From positions 47,474 through 111,473 of the forward strand of contig VGJS01000007.1 in the NCBI GenBank assembly GCA_016867395.1: 64,000 bases of DNA, given 5' to 3'. Shown here piece after piece: positions 22,910-30,658 of this stretch (within the stretch, counting starts at the first letter, position 1; each line of letters opens with the position of its first letter). The notes under the pieces were generated by a model, which saw only the letters and a program-made list of their open reading frames with translations, did no database searches and had not been told where the DNA came from. Made by a program: the position numbers and the translations under genes. The DNA comes from Candidatus Handelsmanbacteria bacterium. GTDB lineage: Bacteria > Latescibacterota > UBA2968 > UBA8231.

Positions 22910-24291
22910 TCCGACAGGGCCTGCTGATCTTCCCCGACCAGGAGCGCGGTGCCGCCCTGGTCTCCAGGCGGGTGGCGGGGCTCTCGCTGCTGGACCGCAT
23001 GGTGCGGACCCTGGCCAGGGCCGGGGTCGAGGAGTTAGCCGTGGTGCTGCCCTCCGGGGCGCGCCGGCAACTCAGCCGGCTGCCGGCCAAGCTGCGGGTC
23101 GAGGTGCGTTTTCTCAAGTGGGGCCATCCCGCGCCCCTGCCCTTTGCCCCGCAGGGAGAGGGGCTATTGGTGGTGCTGGGGGAGTACGTCCACCATCATT
23201 CCGCCCTTAGCGAACTGGTCAGGGGCGGGCTGGAGGGGGGCGAGTTGGTGGTGCAGGTGGGCACCCCGGCCCAGCCCGGCCTCTTCACCCAGGTCCGGCT
23301 CAGGGGCGGCGGTGTGGAGTTTGCTCAGGGCGAGGGGGATGAGGTAAGCACCGGGGCCTTTCTCTGTAGCAGGGCGGTGGAAGCGCCCGAGGAGTTGTTG
23401 GCCGGGGGCCAGGGGGTGTGGGAGTGGCTGACCCGGCGGGCGGGGGGGCGGCAGGTGCGCTTGCAGCGGCCGGCCCTCCATCTCTGGCGGCGGGTGGGGG
23501 ACCGCCGCAGCGCCCGGGCCGCCAAGGACATGCTCTTCAGCCAGGTCACCAAAAGCACCAGTGGCTTCATCTCGCGGCACCTCAACGCACGCATCTCCAT
23601 CCCCATCAGCAAGGTCCTTATCGAAACCGGCATCTCTCCCCATTTGGTGACTTCTTTGTTGGTTATGCCCGCCGGCCTGGCCGCCGCCTACCTGGTGACC
23701 CGGCCTGACCAGTATGCCTGGCTGGCGGCGGCGGGGGTGCTGTGGCAGTTGGCCGCCATCCTCGACCGCTGCGATGGGGAGATCGCCCGGGTCACCCTGA
23801 GCGAGTCGAAGTTCGGGGCCTGGTTCGACACCCTCACCGACAACATTGCCTACCTGTGCGCCTACGCCGGCATGTTGACGGGCCTGCACCGGGTTTACCC
23901 CGAATCGCCCCACTACGTGTATCTGGGGGTCTCGGCCATCTGCGCCCTGCTCTTGACCCTGGGCATCATGTACAGCTACGCGCTTAAGACCGGTAGCGGC
24001 AGCCTGCAGAACTACATGACCGGCCTGGCCAGGCACGTGCCCGAGGACCAGAAGGGCGGGTACTATCGCTTCACCCAGCGCTACGGGTTTCTGGCCAAGC
24101 GCGACACTTTCTCGTTTATCTTCCTGGTCGCGGCTCTGGCCAATGCCCTGGAGTTCATGTTCTGGTTCACGGTGGTGGGCATCCACCTGGTGGCCGCGGG
24201 GGTGCTGATCTCCCAGCAGAAGATGCTACGGGGCTATCGCCGGGCCGCCCCCGGCGAGGGGCTGCCGGCGGCGGGGGAGCCCCGGCCGTGA
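22906..24291 (+). CDS. CDP-alcohol phosphotransferase with N-terminal pseudo-nucleotidyltransferase domain
   Basis: 461 residues. Residues 1-200 resemble a nucleotidyltransferase fold (LLDRMVRTLARAGVEELAVV) but lack the GxGxR phosphate loop. Residues 200-440 are a membrane-embedded CDP-alcohol phosphotransferase with the complete motif: DRCDGEIAR, eight residues, then GAWFDTLTD. It should transfer the phospho-alcohol from a CDP derivative to an acceptor alcohol, which may be a lipid or a second polyol phosphate. The architecture matches IPCT/DIPP synthases, with the active nucleotidyltransferase supplied by the preceding gene. Overlaps both neighbours by 4 nt. Unlike its leftward paralogue it should be active. 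Confidence 0.87.
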   Translation: MIRQGLLIFPDQERGAALVSRRVAGLSLLDRMVRTLARAGVEELAVVLPSGARRQLSRLPAKLRVEVRFLKWGHPAPLPFAPQGEGLLVVLGEYVHHHSALSELVRGGLEGGELVVQVGTPAQPGLFTQVRLRGGGVEFAQGEGDEVSTGAFLCSRAVEAPEELLAGGQGVWEWLTRRAGGRQVRLQRPALHLWRRVGDRRSARAAKDMLFSQVTKSTSGFISRHLNARISIPISKVLIETGISPHLVTSLLVMPAGLAAAYLVTRPDQYAWLAAAGVLWQLAAILDRCDGEIARVTLSESKFGAWFDTLTDNIAYLCAYAGMLTGLHRVYPESPHYVYLGVSAICALLLTLGIMYSYALKTGSGSLQNYMTGLARHVPEDQKGGYYRFTQRYGFLAKRDTFSFIFLVAALANALEFMFWFTVVGIHLVAAGVLISQQKMLRGYRRAAPGEGLPAAGEPRP

Positions 24292-25307
24292 AGCTGATGC
24301 GCCTATTGTTGCCGGGCCTGGGCCTGCTGCTCCTGGGTTATCTGGTGGGGACGATGGGGGTGGGGGAGTTGCTGCGCCACCTGGGGGTGGTCAAGTGGTC
24401 CTTTCCCGCGGTCCTGCTGGTGGCCTTCCTTTGGCACCTGAGCAACTCCCTGGCCTGGAGCTTCGCCTTTCCGCCGGGGGCCTTCAAGCCGCCCTTCTGG
24501 ACCCTGCTGCGGGCCAAGCTGGCCGGCGACGCAGTCAGCCAGCTCACCCCGCTGGCCAACCTGGGGGGCGAGCCGCTCAAAGCCTACCTGCTGCGCGGCC
24601 AGGCCCCCACCTCGCTGAGCCTAGCGGCGGTGGTGGTCAACAAGACCACCCAGGTTTTGACCGGCCTGGTCTTCTCCTCGCTAAGCTTTCTGATGGTGGT
24701 GTTTTACTGGGATCTGCCCCACGCCCTGCCCCGCTCGGTGGAACTGGGCCTGGCGGCGATCCTGGTGGCCACCGGCCTGATGCTGGGGGTCCTCTATCGC
24801 CAGCAGCGCCGCCTTTTTAGTTCGCTGCTGGGCTGGGTCCAGCGCCTGGGGATCAAGACCGACTGGATCGAGAGCAAGATGACCAAGGCCCAGCGCATCG
24901 ACCGCCACATCGGCCACTTCTACCATCGCCACAAAGGGCGGCTGTCAGCGGTGGCCCTCTGCCACGCGCTGAGCTGGCTACTGGGCACCTGCGAGACCTA
25001 CGTCATCCTCCAGGCCCTGGGGGTGGACATCGACTTTGGGATGGCGCTGCTGATCACCTCGCTCTCGGTAAGCATCAACAGCCTCTTCTTCTTCATGCCC
25101 TCCAACATCGGTGTGCTCGAAGGCAGCCAGGTTTTTCTCTTTTTGACCCTGGGACTAAGCCCGGCAGCCGGGCTCTCGATGGGAATCGTCAAGCGGCTGC
25201 GCAAGGTGTTCTGGATCTGCCTGGGCTGGGTCTGCCTCTCGCAGATGAGCCGCGCCCTGGCCCGCGCCGAGGCCGCCCCAGCCCAGGCCGGGTCCCTGCC
25301 TCGATGA
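24288..25307 (+). CDS. YbhN/AglD-like (LPG-synthase TM) membrane protein
   Basis: 339-residue protein with about eight hydrophobic segments and the family features of UPF0104/lysylphosphatidylglycerol-synthase transmembrane proteins: SQLTPLANLGGEPLKAYLLR in the first third and FFFMPSNIGVLEGSQVF in the last. Members of this group are linked to lipid or polyprenyl-phosphate translocation or modification. Here it follows the CDP-alcohol phosphotransferase directly (GTGA overlap), so it is a good candidate for moving the product across the inner membrane. TolC starts inside its stop codon. Confidence 0.82.
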   Translation: MKLMRLLLPGLGLLLLGYLVGTMGVGELLRHLGVVKWSFPAVLLVAFLWHLSNSLAWSFAFPPGAFKPPFWTLLRAKLAGDAVSQLTPLANLGGEPLKAYLLRGQAPTSLSLAAVVVNKTTQVLTGLVFSSLSFLMVVFYWDLPHALPRSVELGLAAILVATGLMLGVLYRQQRRLFSSLLGWVQRLGIKTDWIESKMTKAQRIDRHIGHFYHRHKGRLSAVALCHALSWLLGTCETYVILQALGVDIDFGMALLITSLSVSINSLFFFMPSNIGVLEGSQVFLFLTLGLSPAAGLSMGIVKRLRKVFWICLGWVCLSQMSRALARAEAAPAQAGSLPR

Positions 25308-26650
25308 GCCGGCCCCGCCCCTGGCTGGCTGGCTGGCTGGGCTGGGGCCTGTGCGCCCCCTGGTTGTGGGCCGCCGAACCCGCCCCGCCCTACAGCCGCG
25401 AGGAACTGACCGAACTGGCCTTGCGTCACACCCTCGAAGCCGGCGAGGCGGCCTGGAAGGTCAGTGGGGCGCAGGCCCGGCTGCGGCAGGTGGAGGCGGC
25501 CCGTTTCCTGCCCCGGCTGCGTCTGGAGAGCATTAGCGGCCTGGTGCCCGCCGCTGAGGGCGACATCTTCAATCCCCCCCGCGATACCTCCGGCCTGCGC
25601 GACCTGGGTCCCTTCACCCAGGCCGAACTAGAATTCAGCCAGCCCCTGTACGTGGCCGGCGCGGCGCATTTCTGGCGGGCGGCCAGGGAAGGGGTGGCGG
25701 CCGAGGAGGCCGTCCTGGCGGGCCAGCGCCTCGAACTGGGGGTGGAGGTGGCCGAGTTGTACTGTGGGGTGCTGCTGGCCGGGGAGCTGGGGGCGTTGGC
25801 GACGGATCTGAGAAAAAAGATCGAGGAGAAACGCGCCGAGATCGAGGACCATCCGGCCATCCCCCTTTCGGGCCGCTACAAGTTCCAGCTGGCCCTGGTG
25901 GAACTGGACAAGCAGCAGGCCCTCATTGCCCAGCAGCGGGGCCTGGCCCTGGCGGCCTTGGCCTGGAAAGCCGGATTGCGGGAGGGGGAGGAACCGGCCC
26001 TCGACAGCCCCGGTCTGGCGCCCGACAGTGCGGCGGTGCCTTCCCTGGACAGCCTGTGCGCCCTGGCCCTGGCCTGCCGCCCGGACTGGCGGCGGTTGCA
26101 GGCGGGACTGCGGGCCAGGGAGGCGATGGTGGAGACGGCGCGGGGGGGCTACTACCCGCAGGTGGTGCTCAGCGGGGCCCTGCGCTACGCGGTGGCGCCC
26201 CACCGCACCGACCAGCACAACCCCTTTGTCAAGGACGAATTCAACTACCTCAACGGCGGAGTGGTGCTGCGCCTGCGCCAGGCCCTGGAATGGGATCTGA
26301 TCGGCGCCGAGGTGGACCGGGCCCGCGCCGAGTACGAGGAACTGAAGGCCAAAGAGCGGCTCAGCGCCCAGGGCCTGCGGGTGGACGTGCAGCGCGCCTT
26401 CGGCGAGTACCAGCAAGCCCTGGCCGAACTGGGGGCGGCCACCGAGGCCCGCCGGCTCAGCCGGCAGTGGGCCAAGGAGGCTCAGGAAGCCTACGAACTG
26501 GACCCGGAGGAAGCCAAGGAATTGATCGCTGGTTTTGAGGCCTGGGCGCAGAGCGAACAGGTGTATTACGAGGCGGTGTATCGCCACAACGTGGCCCTGG
26601 CCAGGCTGGAGAAGGCCGCCGGGGGATTGCCGCTGCGGAGGGGCCAGTGA
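25304..26650 (+). CDS. TolC-family outer-membrane protein
   Basis: 448-residue exported protein with a signal peptide (ending near LWA-AEPAPP) and two long helical repeats typical of outer-membrane efflux proteins. TolC proteins form trimeric channels for RND, ABC or MFS pumps. No membrane-fusion adaptor is encoded nearby, which is unusual; the partner may be the MMPL exporter four genes downstream. ATGA overlap with the upstream gene and GTGA overlap with the next one indicate translational coupling. Confidence 0.83.
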   Translation: MSRPRPWLAGWLGWGLCAPWLWAAEPAPPYSREELTELALRHTLEAGEAAWKVSGAQARLRQVEAARFLPRLRLESISGLVPAAEGDIFNPPRDTSGLRDLGPFTQAELEFSQPLYVAGAAHFWRAAREGVAAEEAVLAGQRLELGVEVAELYCGVLLAGELGALATDLRKKIEEKRAEIEDHPAIPLSGRYKFQLALVELDKQQALIAQQRGLALAALAWKAGLREGEEPALDSPGLAPDSAAVPSLDSLCALALACRPDWRRLQAGLRAREAMVETARGGYYPQVVLSGALRYAVAPHRTDQHNPFVKDEFNYLNGGVVLRLRQALEWDLIGAEVDRARAEYEELKAKERLSAQGLRVDVQRAFGEYQQALAELGAATEARRLSRQWAKEAQEAYELDPEEAKELIAGFEAWAQSEQVYYEAVYRHNVALARLEKAAGGLPLRRGQ

Positions 26651-27432
26651 GGGTTGGGCTGCAGGCTTGGGTTTGGCTGCTGTTTCTTCTGGCGGCGGGG
26701 ACAGGGGCCCAGGAGGAGGGGCGCGATTTTCTCGTCCTCGAGGATTTCTCCGCCACGCCCCTGGGCCAGTTGCCCAAGGACTGGACTTGGCGCGACCGGG
26801 ACGAAGATAAACCCAAGCCGTACGTGGTGGAGGGGGCGGAGGGTCGGCGCTACCTGGCGGCCCGCGACACTGGCTCCTCGGTGATCCTGGGCAAACAGGT
26901 CAATTGGAATCCGCTGGCCTATCCTATTTTGACTTGGTGCTGGCGGGTCAATGTCCTGCCCCCGGGCGGGGACGAGCGCTACGATGGCACCAACGACAGC
27001 GCCGCGGGCCTGTACGTGATCTTCTCGACCAACTGGCTAGCCGTGCCTCGCCAGATCAAGTACGTGTGGAGCACGACCCTGGAGGAGGGCAGTTCGGGCC
27101 GGCGCAACAAGGTGGCCCGCCCCTTCTTTGTAGTGATGGAAAGCGGCGACCAGAACCTGGGGCGCTGGACCTTTGAGCAGGTGGACCTGGTCGAAGACCA
27201 CGGGCGCTTCTACGGCAAGAATCCCTCAGACCGGGCCATGGGGCTGGCCGTCCTCACCGACGCCAACTCCACCCGCTCCTACGCCGAGGCGTACTACGCC
27301 GGCCTGCGGGTGTGGACCAGGGAGGCCCAGGAGCGGGGGCTGATCGAGAACTACTGTAGCTGTTACGAAGACGGCGAGGCGGGCAAATTTGCGCCGACTA
27401 CCACTCAAGGCCTTCTCCAGCCGGGGAAGTAG
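26647..27432 (+). CDS. DUF3047 exported protein
   Basis: 261 residues with a signal peptide ending near GTGAQ. The body matches DUF3047: LVLEDFSATPLGQLPKDW at the start, then a beta-rich region with LTWCWRVNVLPPG, YVIFSTNWL and KYVWSTTL. The fold resembles carbohydrate-binding jelly rolls, but the function is unknown. GTG start at 26647 inside the TolC stop. Its fixed place between TolC and MlaC suggests a periplasmic part of the same lipid-handling system. Confidence 0.8.
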   Translation: MRVGLQAWVWLLFLLAAGTGAQEEGRDFLVLEDFSATPLGQLPKDWTWRDRDEDKPKPYVVEGAEGRRYLAARDTGSSVILGKQVNWNPLAYPILTWCWRVNVLPPGGDERYDGTNDSAAGLYVIFSTNWLAVPRQIKYVWSTTLEEGSSGRRNKVARPFFVVMESGDQNLGRWTFEQVDLVEDHGRFYGKNPSDRAMGLAVLTDANSTRSYAEAYYAGLRVWTREAQERGLIENYCSCYEDGEAGKFAPTTTQGLLQPGK

Positions 27433-27446
27433 AAAGGCGTGTCGAG

Positions 27447-28058
27447 ATGAGGAGGTTCACACTTTTGATCGCCCTGGGCTGCTGGTGCCTAAGCCTGGGG
27501 AGGGTGGAGGCGGCCGAGTTGCCCGATCCCATCGCCTTTCTCCAAGGCCGCGACGCCCAGGCCCAGGGCATCGTCAAGCAGGCGCCCACCGGGCCGCTGC
27601 CGGATTCGCTCCAAACGCAGTTGGACAACCACATCAACGAGGTCTTCGACTTCGGCGAGTTGAGCCGCCTGGCCCTGGGCGCCGAGTGGGACAAACGCAG
27701 CGCCGCGGAAAGGCAGCGTTTCACCGAGGTCTTTGGGTCCATCATCCGCGAGAAGAACTACGCCAGTTTCCTGCGCTACTACCGCGAGGGCAAGATCACC
27801 TACCAGGAGAAGCAGGTGGAAGGGGAGCGGGCCACGGTGAAGGCGGTGGTGCCCCTCAAGCAGGAGCAGGTGGCCATCGGCTACCTGCTGCGGGCCGGGC
27901 AGGGACAGTGGCGGGTCTTCGACCTGCTCATCGACGGGCACAGCACCGCCGACGCGTACCAGCGGCAGTACGCCCGGTACCTTCAGAAGCACACCTACGA
28001 GCAGCTCATCCAGCAACTAGGCAAGCAACTGAATGCCCTGCGGCAGGTGAAAAACTGA
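27447..28058 (+). CDS. MlaC/HpnM-family periplasmic lipid-binding protein
   Basis: 203-residue exported protein; signal peptide ends near VEA-AELPDP. It has the MlaC/Ttg2D layout: an N-terminal helical segment, FDFGELSRLALGAEWDKRS, and a beta-sheet region ending in WRVFDLLIDGHS. MlaC proteins ferry phospholipids across the periplasm; the HpnM subfamily works with an HpnN MMPL exporter in hopanoid transport. Here an MMPL gene follows after 7 nt, exactly as in hpnM-hpnN, but no hopanoid synthesis genes are nearby. No MlaA, MlaD or ABC subunits are encoded. Confidence 0.87.
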   Translation: MRRFTLLIALGCWCLSLGRVEAAELPDPIAFLQGRDAQAQGIVKQAPTGPLPDSLQTQLDNHINEVFDFGELSRLALGAEWDKRSAAERQRFTEVFGSIIREKNYASFLRYYREGKITYQEKQVEGERATVKAVVPLKQEQVAIGYLLRAGQGQWRVFDLLIDGHSTADAYQRQYARYLQKHTYEQLIQQLGKQLNALRQVKN

Positions 28059-28065
28059 GCCCCCA

Positions 28066-30453
28066 ATGCGTCTCGACTACCGGCGCCTCGTCCACTACGT
28101 CCATCACCACCACCTGCGCATCATCCTGCTTGCCCTGCTCCTCTCGGTGGGGGCGGGCTACCTTGCGCTGCAACTGCGGATCGAGACCGACTTCGCCAAC
28201 CTGCTTCCCAAGGACTACGTCAGCGTCCACGAGCTGAACCGCATCAAGGAGCGGGTGGGGGGCATCAGCCCCCTGATCATCGTCGTCACCGCCGAGGATC
28301 TGTACGCCGCCGCGCGCTTCGTCGACGTCCTCGCCGATTCTCTCGAAAACAACCCGCTGATCACCGGCGTGGTCAGCCGCCGGCAGGACCGCGACTTCTT
28401 CCGCCGCAACCGCCTGCTCTACATGGAGCGGGCCGACCTCGACGAGGTCCACCGGCGCTTGGCCGACTACATCGAGGAAGAGAAGCTTAGGCAGTCACCC
28501 CTGTACGTGGCCCTCGACGACGAGGAGCCGAGTTTGGACTTCTTGGACCTGGAGGCCAAATACCACAGGAATGGCGAGCAGAATGGGGTGGAGCGCGACT
28601 ACCTGCTGACCGTCGAAAAGAATGGCATCACCCTCACCGTGTACCCCGCCGAGGGAACCACCGACATCAAGTTCACCCGCCGGCTGATGGCCAGCATCGA
28701 CCAGATCATCGCCGACCTGCAGCCGACCAGCTACCATCCCAGCATCCGCTGCGTGTACCAGGGCACGGTGCGGAACAACGCCAGCAACTACGACGCGGTG
28801 ATGCAGGACATGAAGCTCACCTCCCTGCTGAGCCTGCTGGGGGTGCTGGGGCTGATCTCGCTTTACTTCCGCCAGCTATGGTCCTCAATCTTCGTCGCCA
28901 TCCCCCTGGTGATGAGCCTGGCCTGGACCTTCGGCCTGACCTACCTGGTGATCGGCAACCTTAACCAGATCACCGTCGGGCTTTTCGCCATCCTCTTCGG
29001 TCTGGGCATCGACTATGGGATTCACGTGTTTGCCCGCTACCGCGAGGCCAGGCGTCGGGGACTGGAGGTGGAGGCGGCCCTGGAGGAGACGGTGCAGCAC
29101 ACTGGCACCTCGCTGACCACCAGCGCGATGGCCACCGCGGTGGCCTTCTTCTCGATGATGACCGCCGATTTCCGCGGCTTCTACGAGTTCGGTTTCATCG
29201 TCGGCACCGGCATCCTCTTCTCCCTGGTGGCGATGATCGCCGTCTGCCCGGCCTTCATCGTGCTGGCCGAGCGCTGGCACCTGGTCCGGCTCTGGCGGCA
29301 GGAAGCGCCGGCCCACCTTTTGCGGCGGGGGCGCTATCCCCTGCCCTGGGTGACCATCGGCATCGCCGCCCTAGCCACCGGCTACGCCTTGTACCACCTG
29401 AACAAGGTGGAGTTCGAGTACGACTTCCAGAGGCTGCAACCCACCTCGCCCAAAACCGGCTTCACCCTTCCCGAGGAAGTGCGCGAGATGCGCTCGCCGG
29501 CCATCGTGCTGACCGAGAATGCCGCCGAGGCGGGGGAGGTGGTGGCGGTGCTCGAAAAGCGCAAGGCCGCCGTCGGCGATTCTTCGGCCATCGGCATCGT
29601 GCGTAGCGTGTACTCGGCGCTGCCGGCCGAGCAGGGGGCCAAGCTGGAGATCCTCGGTCGCATCCGCCAGTTGCTGGCCGACGAGGAGCGTTTCTTCTCG
29701 GAAGAGCAGCGGGCGCAGGTGGACTCGCTGAAGCCCTATTTGGAGGTGCGCGAACTGCGGCTGGAGGACCTGCCGGCGGACCGAACCAAGATCTTCCGCG
29801 GCAAAGACGGGCAACTGCTCAACTTTGTGATGATCACCTCCTCCCTGGCACTGCGCGACGGCCGCAACGCCATCCGCTTCGCCGAGGAGGTGCGCGACAT
29901 CCCCACCCCTTCGGGCAAGCTCTTCCACGCCTCGAGCTCCCACATCATCTTCGCCGAGATGCTGGAGCTGATGGTCAGCGACGGGGTCAAGGCCATCGGC
30001 CTCACCCTGCTGATCGTCTTCATAGTGCTCTACGCCGACCTGCGCCGCCTGCGCGACACCCTGCTGGCCCTTACCCCTTTGCTGACCGGGCTGATCTGGG
30101 CCACCGGGATCATGTACCTATTCAACATCCGCCTGAACTTCTACAACATCATCGCCTTCCCCACGGTGATCGGCATGGGCATCGACAACAGCGTCCACAT
30201 CTTCCACCGCTACCGCGAGGAAGGGCCCGGCTCGATGCGCCTGGTGCTGCGCACCACCGGAGTGGCCCTGATCGCCACCTCAATGACCAACATGGTCGGC
30301 TTTGCCGGCTGCCTGTCCGCCCACCATCCGGCCCTCACCGCGATCAGCACCCTGGCCCTGATCGGCATGAGCTGCTGCTTCGTCACCTCGGTGACCCTGC
30401 TGCCGGCGCTCTTGCAGTGGGGCGAGGGGCGGCGGGCTGCCCCGCCGACATAA
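28066..30453 (+). CDS. MMPL/RND-family lipid exporter (HpnN-like)
   Basis: 795-residue inner-membrane protein with two copies of one transmembrane helix, a large periplasmic domain and a five-helix bundle. Conserved charged helices are GLGIDYGIHVFARYREARRR in the first half and GMGIDNSVHIFHRYREEG in the second, typical of MMPL/HpnN exporters driven by the proton gradient. HpnN relatives move lipids to the outer membrane. With MlaC, TolC and the upstream CDP-alcohol enzymes it completes a likely synthesis-to-export line. Last gene of the operon; the hairpin right after it terminates the opposite strand, not this one. Confidence 0.9.
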   Translation: MRLDYRRLVHYVHHHHLRIILLALLLSVGAGYLALQLRIETDFANLLPKDYVSVHELNRIKERVGGISPLIIVVTAEDLYAAARFVDVLADSLENNPLITGVVSRRQDRDFFRRNRLLYMERADLDEVHRRLADYIEEEKLRQSPLYVALDDEEPSLDFLDLEAKYHRNGEQNGVERDYLLTVEKNGITLTVYPAEGTTDIKFTRRLMASIDQIIADLQPTSYHPSIRCVYQGTVRNNASNYDAVMQDMKLTSLLSLLGVLGLISLYFRQLWSSIFVAIPLVMSLAWTFGLTYLVIGNLNQITVGLFAILFGLGIDYGIHVFARYREARRRGLEVEAALEETVQHTGTSLTTSAMATAVAFFSMMTADFRGFYEFGFIVGTGILFSLVAMIAVCPAFIVLAERWHLVRLWRQEAPAHLLRRGRYPLPWVTIGIAALATGYALYHLNKVEFEYDFQRLQPTSPKTGFTLPEEVREMRSPAIVLTENAAEAGEVVAVLEKRKAAVGDSSAIGIVRSVYSALPAEQGAKLEILGRIRQLLADEERFFSEEQRAQVDSLKPYLEVRELRLEDLPADRTKIFRGKDGQLLNFVMITSSLALRDGRNAIRFAEEVRDIPTPSGKLFHASSSHIIFAEMLELMVSDGVKAIGLTLLIVFIVLYADLRRLRDTLLALTPLLTGLIWATGIMYLFNIRLNFYNIIAFPTVIGMGIDNSVHIFHRYREEGPGSMRLVLRTTGVALIATSMTNMVGFAGCLSAHHPALTAISTLALIGMSCCFVTSVTLLPALLQWGEGRRAAPPT

Positions 30454-30487
30454 AAAAAGGACCGGCCCCGCTATGGGAACCGGTCCT
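30452..30487 (-). terminator. Intrinsic terminator of tRNA-Gly
   Basis: Read on the minus strand: AGGACCGG (30487-30480) pairs with CCGGTCCT (30465-30458) and is followed by seven T residues (30458-30452). It sits just past the tRNA 3' end and overlaps the stop of the convergent MMPL gene. On the plus strand no T-run follows, so it serves the tRNA. Confidence 0.85.
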
Positions 30488-30535
30488 GGCGCGTGCTTCC
30501 GGGGTCGGCCTATATTATGGGGCCGCCCGGAGCGT

Positions 30536-30611
30536 TGGAGCGGGAGACGGGACTCGAACCCGCGACAACCACGTTGGCAACGTGGAGCTCTACCAACTGA
30601 GCTACTCCCGC
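30536..30611 (-). tRNA. tRNA-Gly (anticodon GCC)
   Basis: 76-nt cloverleaf on the minus strand. Acceptor stem GCGGGAG pairs with CTCCCGC, followed by discriminator T and an encoded CCA (plus-strand 30536-30538). The D-arm is GCTC...GAGC. The anticodon arm is CCACG, loop TTGCCAA, CGTGG, giving GCC for glycine codons GGC/GGU. The T-arm contains GGTTCGAGTCC. Confidence 0.96.
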
Positions 30612-30658
30612 AAAAATCAAAAGAAATTACATTGAAATTACGAGGAGGAAATATAAGG

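Noticed and set aside
25321..25341. GGCT tandem repeat as a phase-variation tract
   Set aside because: Only four to five units, and it encodes part of the TolC signal peptide with no other sign of variation.
30473..30658. Upstream extension of the large lipoprotein
   Set aside because: It would run through the tRNA-Gly gene, and the ATG at 30659 has an ideal ribosome site and starts a lipoprotein signal.
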